Of a stretch of 64,000 nt of DNA, positions 56,501-64,000 are shown one piece after another; position 1 is the stretch's first letter, and every line of letters begins with the position of its first letter. Made by a program: the position numbers and the translations under genes. This DNA comes from CAYWKU01 sp964459325 (lineage in GTDB: Bacteria; RBG-13-61-14; CAYWKU01): the NCBI GenBank assembly GCA_964459325.1, contig CAYWKU010000015.1, forward strand, positions 1 to 64,000, in the 5' to 3' direction. The notes beneath the pieces were generated by a model. It worked only from the letters and a program-made list of their open reading frames with translations. It was not told where the DNA came from and did no database searches.

Positions 56501-57725
56501 CGATGAGACGGGTCACGAGCGCGAGCGTTACAACCTGGTTTACGGAACCCACCTTTTCGTAAACGACGGAGACAGGGTATCTCCCGGCCAACGCCTGGCT
56601 GAATGGGACATCTACAATAACCCCATTCTTACAGACGTGCCCGGTATCGTGAAATTCGGCGACATCATCGAGGGCATTACCATGCAGGAGCAGCGCGACG
56701 AGTTCACCGGCCTGTCGCGCAAGGTGATAGTACAGCCCAAGGACCCCGAGAGCAGGCCGCGCGTATCCATAAAAGACCCCAACGGCAAAACCCTTCGCAT
56801 ACCCGGAAGCCAGAGCGATGCCCGTTACTTCATGCCGGTGGGAGCCATCATTTTCGTCGCTGAAGGCGACGAGGTAAGCCCCGGCGATACGCTTGCCAAG
56901 ATACCCAGGGAGACTACAAAGACCAAGGACATTACCGGCGGTCTGCCCAGGGTGGCCGAGCTTTTCGAGGCCCGCAAGCCGAAGGAGTACGCGGTTATCA
57001 GCGAAATTGACGGTACAGTGAGTTTCGGCAATGATACGAAGGGTAAGCGTAAAGTCATCATCACACCGGAAGTAGGCGAATCCAAGGAATACCTTATCCT
57101 GAAGGGCAAACATATAAGTGTCCACGAGGGAGACCAAGTGCGCGCCGGTGAACCGCTTATGGACGGCGCCATCAACCCCCACGACCTGCTGCGTGTACTC
57201 GGAGAAAAAGAGCTGGCAAGATACCTGGTTGACGAAATCCAGGAAGTTTACAGGCTCCAGGGCGTCAAGATAAACGACAAGCACATCGAGGTGGTGGTCA
57301 GGCAGATGCTCAAGCGGGTTAAGGTAACCGATGCCGGAGACACCTCCTTCCTCATGGGTGAGCAAATTGAGAAACCCATCTTCAAGGAAGTAAACGAGCA
57401 GATGATTGCCGAAAACAAGCGGCCTGCCATCGCCGAGCCGTTGCTTCTGGGAGTCACCAAGGCCAGCTTGAGCACGGAGAGCTTCATCAGCGCTGCAAGT
57501 TTCCAGGAGACCACGAAAGTTCTCACGGAAGCCGCCGTTTCGGGAAAAATCGATTACATGAGAGGACTGAAAGAAAACGTCATAATGGGAAGGCTCATAC
57601 CGGCCGGAACGGGAATGAGCAGATACCGCAAAATGGAGATGGAGCTTACGGAAGAACCCGGGCCCTCTGCCGAGGAGGAGCTGCTGGCGGATATCGAGGT
57701 AGTGGAAGGAAAGCTGGGTTCTTAA
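53586..57725 (+). CDS. rpoC: RNA polymerase subunit beta'
   Basis: RpoC carries the active-site magnesium. The 1379-residue protein has the N-terminal zinc finger ([20 protein letters not shown]), [16 protein letters not shown] with the three catalytic Asp, the bridge-helix/trigger-loop segments ([36 protein letters not shown]) and the second zinc site (C...[11 protein letters not shown]). It starts with TTG at 53586 after a perfect AAAGGAGG. It follows rpoB by 22 bp. Confidence 0.99.
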   Translation: [1379 protein letters not shown]

Positions 57726-57760
57726 ACTCAAAAATTCCCCCTACTTAGGGGGATGCTGCC

Positions 57761-57789
57761 TTGACAGATAGAGTAAAGGGAGTTAAAAT
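57761..57789 (+). promoter_or_regulatory. Sigma-70-type promoter for the str operon
   Basis: A perfect TTGACA (57761-57766), a 17-bp spacer and TAAAAT (57784-57789). It lies 33 bp before rpsL. A CCCCCTA-CT-TAGGGGG hairpin just after rpoC stands upstream of it. Confidence 0.85.
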
Positions 57790-57822
57790 TATCAAATTGT
57801 GCAAGGGAGAGTGAATCGGATT

Positions 57823-58194
57823 ATGCCGACGGTAAATCAACTTGTGAAAAAACCTCGAAAAAAGGTTACGAAAAGAACCTCTTCGCCCGCTCTGAAGAGG
57901 TCTCCTCAAAAGAGGGGAGTATGCACCCGGGTGTTTACTACCACACCCAAGAAGCCCAACTCCGCTTTGAGGAAGGTGGCGCGTGTCAGGTTGACGAACG
58001 GAATCGAGGTTACCGCATACATTCCGGGAGTCGGACATAACCTTCAGGAGCACTCGGTGGTGCTCATCAGGGGAGGTAGGGTAAAAGACCTGCCGGGAGT
58101 AAGGTATCACATAGTCCGGGGCGCTCTGGATTGCCTGGGAGTACAGGACAGGCGGAATTCCCGTTCCCTGTACGGCGCTAAAAGACCCAAGTAA
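57823..58194 (+). CDS. rpsL: 30S ribosomal protein S12
   Basis: S12 sits in the decoding centre and is the target of streptomycin-resistance mutations. The 123-residue protein begins MPTVNQLVKKPRKKV and contains TTTPKKPNSALRKVARVRL, GHNLQEHSVVLIRGGRVKDL and GVRYHIVRGALD. The lysines at the two classical resistance positions (TPKKPNS and GGRVKDLPG) look wild type. The ATG at 57823 is fixed by the conserved N-terminus. Confidence 0.98.
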   Translation: MPTVNQLVKKPRKKVTKRTSSPALKRSPQKRGVCTRVFTTTPKKPNSALRKVARVRLTNGIEVTAYIPGVGHNLQEHSVVLIRGGRVKDLPGVRYHIVRGALDCLGVQDRRNSRSLYGAKRPK

Positions 58195-58213
58195 AAAATG
58201 GAGGCTTTTTCAG

Positions 58214-58684
58214 TTGTCTCGTAAGGCGAGAGCGGAAAAAAGGGAGATTAACCCCGACCCGAAATACAACGACAGGTTGGTGGCAAAGTTCGTTAACTCC
58301 CTGATGTATAACGGCGAGAAGAGCGTCGCCGAAAGTCTCTTTTACGACGCTCTGTCGGTTATTGCCGAAAGAACCAAGGATGACCCGCTTAAGGTTTTCA
58401 AGAAAGCGGTGGAAAATATCAAGCCCATCCTCGAAGTCAGAAGCCGCCGGGTAGGAGGCAGCACCTATCAGGTGCCGGTGGAAGTTAAATCCGACCGCAG
58501 GCAGGCACTGGCCATCAGGTGGATAATAAGTTTCTCCCGCAAGCGCGGGGAAAAGTCGATGAGCCAAAGGCTGGCCAATGAAATACTGGAGGCAAGCCAG
58601 AACAAGGGAAGCAGCATCAAGCGAAAGGAAGACCTCCACAAAATGGCCGAAGCAAATAAGGCCTTTGCGCATTACAGGTGGTAA
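58214..58684 (+). CDS. rpsG: 30S ribosomal protein S7
   Basis: S7 nucleates the 30S head. The 156-residue protein contains DPKYNDRLVAKFVNSLMYNG, SRRVGGSTYQVPVEV and RKRGEKSMSQRLANEILEA. It starts with TTG at 58214 after TGGAGG, 20 bp beyond rpsL. Confidence 0.97.
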   Translation: MSRKARAEKREINPDPKYNDRLVAKFVNSLMYNGEKSVAESLFYDALSVIAERTKDDPLKVFKKAVENIKPILEVRSRRVGGSTYQVPVEVKSDRRQALAIRWIISFSRKRGEKSMSQRLANEILEASQNKGSSIKRKEDLHKMAEANKAFAHYRW

Positions 58685-58786
58685 CTGAGTTTGGTTGCCG
58701 GCCGTTGAGGTCGGTTTCAAATAAAACCAAATTATAAAATTAATGAAGAAAATTAACGCGGTAAATCTGAAGGAGGTAGTTAGAGG

Positions 58787-60874
58787 TTGCCGAGGGCTTT
58801 GTCCCTATCGCGAGTCCGGAATATTGGCATCATGGCCCACATCGATGCCGGCAAGACCACTGCGACCGAGCGCATACTCTACTACACCGGTATCAATTAT
58901 AAAATCGGTGAAGTCCATGAAGGCGCGGCGACCATGGACTGGATGGTTCAGGAACGAGAGAGAGGCATCACTATCACCTCAGCCGCCACCACTTGCTTCT
59001 GGAGGGACTATCGGGTAAATATAATCGACACTCCGGGGCACGTTGACTTCACTGTAGAGGTAGAACGGTCACTCAGGGTTTTGGACGGAGCGGTGGCCGT
59101 TTTTGATTCTGTTGGAGGGGTAGAACCCCAATCCGAAACCGTCTGGCTTCAGGCGGATCGCTACAAGGTTCCGCGAATAGCCTTTGTTAACAAAATGGAC
59201 CGGGTGGGCGCTGACTTCAGGCGTACCCTGGATATGATGCGTGACCGGCTCGGCGCCAATCCCATCGCTGTACAATTACCGCTGGGCACAGAAGATAAGT
59301 TCGAGGGAGTCATCGATTTGATCGGGATGAAGGCGATAGTATACGAAACGGAAACCCTGGGCGCTCGCTTCAAGGAGATGCCCATACCGGAGGAGTACGT
59401 TTCGGAAGCCGAAATCGCCCGGGAAAGCATGCTGGAAAGCCTCGCCGAAGTGGATGAAAAAATAATGGACACATACCTCGATGGCGGGGAAATCACCGAG
59501 GAGCAGGTAAAAACCGCGCTTAGAACAGCCACCTTAACCCGGCAAGGGGTTCCGATACTGTGTGGCGCAGCGTTCAAAAATAAGGGTATCCAGCCCCTGC
59601 TCGATGCCATAGTGGATTATCTCCCAAGTCCCGAACAAGTCCCCCCCATAAAAGGTATACACCCGAAAACAGGTAAAGAATACACCAGGCACGCTTCCGA
59701 CGACCAACCCTTCTGTGCGCTGGTGTTTAAAATCATGAGTGAAGAATACGTGGGACATCTTACCTTCATGAGGGTTTATTCCGGGCATATTAGAACCGGC
59801 CAGCACGTCTTTAACGCATCGAAGAAGAGAAAAGAACGCATTGGCAGACTGCTGAAAATGCACGCAAACAAAAGCGAGGACGTGAAGGAAGTATGGGCGG
59901 GAGACATCGTCGCAGCCGTCGGATTGAGGGGCACCGCTACCGGCGACACTTTGTGCGACGAATCAAACCCCATTCTTCTGGAAGCCATGCAGTTCCCGGT
60001 GCCCGTTATCAGCGTGGCAATCGAGCCGAAAACTCAGGCCGACCAGGATAAGCTGTTCACAAGCCTTGATAAGCTGGCCTTGGAAGACCCTACCTTCCAG
60101 GTAAAACAGGACCCGGAAATCGGGCAGACGATTATTTCCGGCATGGGCGAGTTGCATATCGAGGTAATTGTCGACCGCCTGATAAAGGAGTTCAAAGTTC
60201 AGGCCAACGTTGGTAAGCCCCAGGTGGCGTACAAAGAAACTATCACCAAAAGCACCGACGCCGAAGGCAAATTCGTCCGCCAGACCGGCGGGCGGGGCCA
60301 GTATGGTCACGTGGTGCTTGAAATCTTCCCTCTGGATGACCCGCAGGGGGATTTCGTGTTCGAGAACCGCAGCAAGGGTGGGGTTGTGCCCAAAGAATTT
60401 ATACCAGCAGTGGAGGAAGGAGTCCGCGAATCCATGGAAGCGGGGCCGGTTGCCGGTTTCCCGGTGCTCGGTGTCGGAGCGGCACTGCTGGACGGCTCGT
60501 ATCACGAGGTGGATAGCTCGGAGGTGAGTTTCAAAATAGCCGGCTCCATGGCCGCCAACAAGGCCCTGAAGAACGCTGCGCCGGTGCTTATGGAACCCGT
60601 AATGAGTGTGGAAGTGGTAGCCCCCGAAGATTATATCGGCGACGTAATAGGAGATATACAGAGAAGGCGCGGACACGTTCAGAAGATGGACAACCGGGGA
60701 AAGGTTCAGGTGGTCGACACCCATGTGCCGCTTGCGGAAATGTTCGGATATACCACGGACTTGAGGTCGATGACCCAGGGACGGGCTACTCATACAATGC
60801 AATTCCTCAAGTACGATAAAGTGCCTCAGCAATTGGGCAAGGATATTGTGGCTAAGGTGCTCGGGTACGTATAA
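58787..60874 (+). CDS. fusA: Elongation factor G
   Basis: EF-G drives translocation on the ribosome. The 695-residue protein has AHIDAGKTTATERILYYTG (P loop), DTPGHVDFTVEVERSLRVLD, NKMDRVGADF, and the C-terminal domains with RQTGGRGQYGHVVLEI and TDLRSMTQGRATHTMQF. It starts with TTG at 58787 after AGGAGG. This is the standard fusA of the str operon, 21 bp before the second tuf gene. Confidence 0.99.
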   Translation: MPRALSLSRVRNIGIMAHIDAGKTTATERILYYTGINYKIGEVHEGAATMDWMVQERERGITITSAATTCFWRDYRVNIIDTPGHVDFTVEVERSLRVLDGAVAVFDSVGGVEPQSETVWLQADRYKVPRIAFVNKMDRVGADFRRTLDMMRDRLGANPIAVQLPLGTEDKFEGVIDLIGMKAIVYETETLGARFKEMPIPEEYVSEAEIARESMLESLAEVDEKIMDTYLDGGEITEEQVKTALRTATLTRQGVPILCGAAFKNKGIQPLLDAIVDYLPSPEQVPPIKGIHPKTGKEYTRHASDDQPFCALVFKIMSEEYVGHLTFMRVYSGHIRTGQHVFNASKKRKERIGRLLKMHANKSEDVKEVWAGDIVAAVGLRGTATGDTLCDESNPILLEAMQFPVPVISVAIEPKTQADQDKLFTSLDKLALEDPTFQVKQDPEIGQTIISGMGELHIEVIVDRLIKEFKVQANVGKPQVAYKETITKSTDAEGKFVRQTGGRGQYGHVVLEIFPLDDPQGDFVFENRSKGGVVPKEFIPAVEEGVRESMEAGPVAGFPVLGVGAALLDGSYHEVDSSEVSFKIAGSMAANKALKNAAPVLMEPVMSVEVVAPEDYIGDVIGDIQRRRGHVQKMDNRGKVQVVDTHVPLAEMFGYTTDLRSMTQGRATHTMQFLKYDKVPQQLGKDIVAKVLGYV

Positions 60875-60895
60875 CCGGTTTGAACGGAGGAGAAA

Positions 60896-62092
60896 ATGGC
60901 GAAGGAGAAATTTGTAAGAGACAAGCCGCACGTGAACATAGGTACGATAGGTCACGTTGACCACGGCAAGACGACGTTGACGGCGGCGATGACGCAGTAT
61001 TTGTCGAAGAAGGGTTTATCGGACTACGTTAGCTTCGACATGATAGACAAGGCGCCTGAGGAGAAGGAGCGCGGAGTGACGATTAACGTGGCTCACGTGG
61101 AGTACTCGACGGCCAAGCGTCATTACGCGCACGTTGACTGTCCCGGTCACGCGGACTACATCAAGAACATGATAACGGGCGCGGCGCAGATGGACGGTTC
61201 GATTTTGGTGGTGAGCGCGGCTGACGGTCCGATGCCTCAGACTCGTGAGCACATATTGCTGGCACGCCAGGTTAACGTGCCGTCGATAGTGGTGTATTTG
61301 AACAAGACGGACATGGTGGACGACCCGGAGTTATTGGATTTGGTGGAGCTTGAGGTCAGGGAGCTGTTGAGCGCTTACGATTTTCCCGGTGACGACATCC
61401 CGATAGTACGTGGGAGCGCTTTGAAGGCGCTGGAGAGCGGCGGCGACCCTGAGGCCGAGGAGAACAAGTCGGTGCAGGAGCTATTGGACGCGTTGGACGA
61501 TTACATACCCGAGCCACAGCGGGACGTTGAAAAGCCGTTTTTGATGCCGATAGAGGACGTATTCAGCATATCTGGTCGGGGCACGGTTGTTACCGGTCGG
61601 ATTGAGAGGGGTAAGGTGAAGACGCAGGAGGAGATAGAGATAGTTGGTTTCAAGCCCACGCATAAGACGGTTGTGACGGGAGTTGAGATGTTCCGGAAGA
61701 TACTGGACGAAGGTCAGGCCGGCGACAACGTGGGTCTTCTTTTGCGCGGCATCAAGCGAGACGAAGTTGAGCGCGGGCAGGTGGTTGCCAAGCCCGGCAG
61801 CATCACACCTCACACCAAGTTCAAGGCGGAGGTGTACGTTTTGACGAAGGAGGAAGGCGGTCGTCATACGCCGTTTTTCCCGGGTTATCGCCCCCAGTTT
61901 TACCTTCGGACGACGGACGTTACGGGCACGATAACGCTTCCCGAGGGAGTTGAGATGGTGATGCCCGGAGACAACATATCGATGGACGTTGAGCTTATCA
62001 CGCCGGTTGCGCTGGAGAAGGAGCTTCGGTTCGCCATCCGCGAAGGGGGCCGCACCGTGGGCGCCGGCGTATTGGCCGAGATAACGGAGTGA
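60896..62092 (+). CDS. tuf: Elongation factor Tu, copy 2
   Basis: This 398-residue protein is identical to the product of the gene at 44519-45715, and the DNA appears identical from the ATG to the last sense codon; the stop is TGA and the flanks are unrelated. This is tufA position (fusA-tuf-rpsJ), while the other copy is in tufB position. ACG-, TTG- and GCG-rich codon choice contrasts with fusA just upstream (ACC, CTG, GCC). CGGAGG precedes the ATG. Confidence 0.99.
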   Translation: MAKEKFVRDKPHVNIGTIGHVDHGKTTLTAAMTQYLSKKGLSDYVSFDMIDKAPEEKERGVTINVAHVEYSTAKRHYAHVDCPGHADYIKNMITGAAQMDGSILVVSAADGPMPQTREHILLARQVNVPSIVVYLNKTDMVDDPELLDLVELEVRELLSAYDFPGDDIPIVRGSALKALESGGDPEAEENKSVQELLDALDDYIPEPQRDVEKPFLMPIEDVFSISGRGTVVTGRIERGKVKTQEEIEIVGFKPTHKTVVTGVEMFRKILDEGQAGDNVGLLLRGIKRDEVERGQVVAKPGSITPHTKFKAEVYVLTKEEGGRHTPFFPGYRPQFYLRTTDVTGTITLPEGVEMVMPGDNISMDVELITPVALEKELRFAIREGGRTVGAGVLAEITE

Positions 62093-62105
62093 AAAGGTAA
62101 ACGTT

Positions 62106-62414
62106 ATGAACGACCAGAAAATCCGGATCCGGCTTAAAGCTTACGACCACAGCCTGTTGGACCAGTCCACGCGCGAGATTGTCGAAACGGCTAAAAGAAC
62201 GGGGGCAAGGGTCTCGGGACCTGTGCCTTTGCCCACACAGATTTCCAAGTACACCATACTTCGGTCACCGCATATCGATAAGAAGAGCCGGGAGCAGTTC
62301 GAGGTCCGGGTTCATAAAAGACTTCTGGATATACTGGACCCTACGCCCCAGACGATAGACGCTTTAGGTAAGTTGGACCTTTCACCGGGCGTCAACATCG
62401 AGATTAAGCTTTGA
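62106..62414 (+). CDS. rpsJ: 30S ribosomal protein S10
   Basis: First gene of the S10 operon. The 102-residue protein has IRIRLKAYDHSLLDQSTREI, GPVPLPTQISKYTILRSPH and DKKSREQFEVRVHKRLLDI. S10 sits in the 30S head and, as NusE, also joins NusB in antitermination. It begins 14 bp after tuf. Confidence 0.98.
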   Translation: MNDQKIRIRLKAYDHSLLDQSTREIVETAKRTGARVSGPVPLPTQISKYTILRSPHIDKKSREQFEVRVHKRLLDILDPTPQTIDALGKLDLSPGVNIEIKL

Positions 62415-62440
62415 TGGGACGTTAAGGGAGAGCCCTGAAA

Positions 62441-63073
62441 ATGGTTGAAGGAATATTAGGTATAAAAAGAGGCATGACGCAGGTCTTCGACGAAAACGGC
62501 CGCAGAACCGCGGTGACCGTTATCGAAGCCGGCCCGTGCAAAGTGACTCAGATAAAGACAAGGGACAGGGAAGGTTACGAGTCCGTTCAACTCGGTTTGG
62601 GCGAGAAGAAACATTCCCGCGTAAACAGTCCCATTCGGGGTCATGCGCAGAAAGCCGGTGTAAGCGTGCCTCAACTCGTCAGGGAGTTCAATCTCGCCGG
62701 AGAGGAGATACCTCAGCTTGGTCAGCAGGTGGATGTGACCCTATTTCAGGAAGGTGACCTGGTGGATATATCCGGCGTCACAAAGGGTCGGGGCTTCCAG
62801 GGCACCGTAAAGCGCCACGGCTTTTCGCGCGGCCCCATAACTCACGGTTCCAGAAGCCAGCGCGAGCCCGGCTCCATAGGCTGCGTCAGGCCCGGGAGGG
62901 TTATCAAGGGCCGGGACCTGCCCGGACACATGGGCGTAAAGCGGCGAACGGTGCAGAGGTTGAAAGTGGTTTCCGTTGAACCCGAGAAGAACATGCTGGT
63001 GGTTAAGGGAGCGGTTCCCGGCGCTAAAAACGGCTACTTGGAAATAAGAAAAACCAAAAAACCGCGAAAGTAA
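62441..63073 (+). CDS. rplC: 50S ribosomal protein L3
   Basis: L3 reaches toward the peptidyl-transferase centre. The 210-residue protein begins MVEGILGIKRGMTQVFDENG and has the signature VTKGRGFQGTVKRHGFSRGP followed by SQREPGSIGCVRPGRV. It lies between rpsJ and rplD. Confidence 0.98.
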   Translation: MVEGILGIKRGMTQVFDENGRRTAVTVIEAGPCKVTQIKTRDREGYESVQLGLGEKKHSRVNSPIRGHAQKAGVSVPQLVREFNLAGEEIPQLGQQVDVTLFQEGDLVDISGVTKGRGFQGTVKRHGFSRGPITHGSRSQREPGSIGCVRPGRVIKGRDLPGHMGVKRRTVQRLKVVSVEPEKNMLVVKGAVPGAKNGYLEIRKTKKPRK

Positions 63074-63078
63074 TAAAA

Positions 63079-63726
63079 ATGCCCAGTCAGGAAATCATAA
63101 AGGTGGAAATAGACCCTACCGGTTCGGTAGCTAAGGAAACCGTCGGCACTGCCGAGTTGTCGGAGAGAGTGTTCGAGGAGCCAGTCAGGCCGAAATACTT
63201 CTGGGAAGCGGTAAGACAAATACAGGCTTCCCGGAGAGCGGGTACCGCCGCAACCAAAAACAGGGCGAAGATAACCGGCGGGGGTCAGAAACCCTGGCGC
63301 CAGAAAGGCACCGGCAGGGCGCGTTCGGGAAGCCGCCGAAACCCCTTGTGGAAAGGCGGCGCCACTATATTCGGCCCCCAACCCCGCGATTGGTCGTATC
63401 GGGTTAACAAGAAGTTTAAAAGAAAAGCATTGCGTTCCGCTGTCAGCGCCCGCCACAAGGAGGGCAGGGTAATGGTGGTGGAAAAGTTCGATTTGCCGGA
63501 GATAAAAACCAGGCTGATGAAAAACGCGCTAGACGAGCTCGGCGTCGAAAACGCTCTCATAGTCGACGATAAGCCCGGCATGGTGCTTGCCCGAAGCGTG
63601 CGCAACATACCCGGGGTTAAGCTAACCGACGCGCGCAGTATGAATGTGTATGACGTTTTATTGCACCAGTACCTGATTTTCACCAGGGCCGGACTCGAGG
63701 CCGTGCAAGGAGTGCTCGGGAAATGA
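63079..63726 (+). CDS. rplD: 50S ribosomal protein L4
   Basis: L4 lines the exit tunnel and in some bacteria autoregulates the S10 operon. The 215-residue protein contains SRRAGTAATKNRAKITGGGQ, KPWRQKGTGRARSGSRRNPL and KGGATIFGPQPRDW, the extended loop. Its stop overlaps the rplW start by 4 bp (ATGA). Confidence 0.98.
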   Translation: MPSQEIIKVEIDPTGSVAKETVGTAELSERVFEEPVRPKYFWEAVRQIQASRRAGTAATKNRAKITGGGQKPWRQKGTGRARSGSRRNPLWKGGATIFGPQPRDWSYRVNKKFKRKALRSAVSARHKEGRVMVVEKFDLPEIKTRLMKNALDELGVENALIVDDKPGMVLARSVRNIPGVKLTDARSMNVYDVLLHQYLIFTRAGLEAVQGVLGK

Positions 63727-64000
63727 AAAGGCAACCGTACGACATAATTCGTCGCCCTCTCGTAACCGAAAAAAGCACCGACCTGCGCGAGGAGGCCAAC
63801 CAGATAGTTTTCGAGGTGGCCCGGGACGCAAACAAGGTGGAGATAAAGCAGGCCGTGGAAGCTCTGTTCAAAGTTAAGGTGCAGCAGGTTCGTACCATGA
63901 AAGTGAGAGGTAAGAACCGGAGGATGGGGCTTAGCACGGGCAAGAGACCCGACTGGAAAAAGGCCGTGGTTAGGCTGCGGCCCGGAGACACCATACAGAT
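63723..64000 (+). CDS. rplW: 50S ribosomal protein L23, 3' end cut by window
   Basis: The first 92 or so residues are visible, starting MKRQPYDIIRRPLVTEKSTD and continuing QIVFEVARDANKVEIKQAVE and LFKVKVQQVRTMKVRGK. L23 lies at the tunnel exit and docks SRP and trigger factor. The gene overlaps rplD and runs off the window end; rplB should follow. Confidence 0.97.
   Translation, partial: MKRQPYDIIRRPLVTEKSTDLREEANQIVFEVARDANKVEIKQAVEALFKVKVQQVRTMKVRGKNRRMGLSTGKRPDWKKAVVRLRPGDTIQ

Noticed and set aside
54852..57731. A 959-codon open frame on the minus strand opposite rpoC, and other long frames opposite rpoB, rplA/rplJ and fusA
   Set aside because: They are exact antisense to strongly conserved genes, have no ribosome-binding sites or recognisable domains, and follow from the high G+C codon pattern of the true genes.

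Overview
The window looks like a stretch of chromosome from a diderm (Gram-negative type) bacterium of moderately high G+C. BamD, several lipobox lipoproteins, a RodZ-like protein and a three-helix SecE indicate an outer membrane. The dnaX-recR-mglB-mglA neighbourhood, an exosortase H system, DUF3943, DUF4139 and AmmeMemoRadiSam-type genes would suit a deltaproteobacterial-grade lineage or an uncultured candidate phylum. I cannot name the taxon from sequence alone. Start codons include many TTGs (dnaX, recR, tsaD, rplJ, rpoC, rpsG, fusA).

Layout: 1-4.3 kb holds an AT-rich orphan gene, a minus-strand trio (dksA-like, bamD, TPR) and a BtrH-like gene coupled to tadA. At 4.3-7.3 kb lies a compact protein-sorting module: exosortase H, an overlapping partner membrane protein and a convergent IPTL-CTERM substrate with about seven propeller-like repeats, bracketed by palindromic repeat elements. 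At 7.4-14 kb come two tRNA-Ser genes, SRP RNA, dnaX, recR, mglBA, fmt and rsmB. At 14-16.1 kb there is a lipoprotein gene, a 500-bp non-coding stretch with strong RNA hairpins and a terminator, and a frameshifted exported-protein gene. At 16.2-24.8 kb are metabolic and redox genes (ferredoxin-nitroreductase, hemB, VKOR-DsbA, gcvH, nadB, a B12-radical SAM enzyme) and two stand-alone cyclic-nucleotide-binding proteins. At 24.9-31.4 kb are two tandem DUF4139 paralogues, an AmmeMemoRadiSam radical SAM enzyme, a lone pilC and small unknowns. At 31.4-40.8 kb are a membrane phosphatase/sulfatase-fold protein, a CoA transferase, a DUF3943 protein and a four-gene minus-strand envelope cluster (acidic protein, PilW-like, RodZ-like, TPR-peptidase), plus a methyltransferase.

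From 40.9 kb the window becomes information-processing core: a decayed radical SAM gene, tsaD, pyrF and rlmB. These are followed by the classical tRNA-Thr/Tyr/Gly/Thr-tuf-rpmG-tRNA-Trp-secE-nusG-rplKAJL-rpoBC block, running directly into rpsL-rpsG-fusA-tuf and the start of the S10 operon (rpsJ, rplC, rplD, partial rplW). The two tuf genes appear identical over their coding sequence, and their codon choice differs visibly from the neighbouring rpoBC and fusA genes.

The least ordinary items are the exosortase H/IPTL-CTERM cassette, the unidentified structured RNA candidate near 14.9-15.1 kb, a Cys4 zinc-ribbon-like insertion in RpoB, the tuf codon anomaly, the minus-strand envelope cluster, and a 32-bp repeat linking the AT-rich orphan gene to an intergenic site 20 kb away. 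I see no CRISPR array, prophage or intact insertion sequence.
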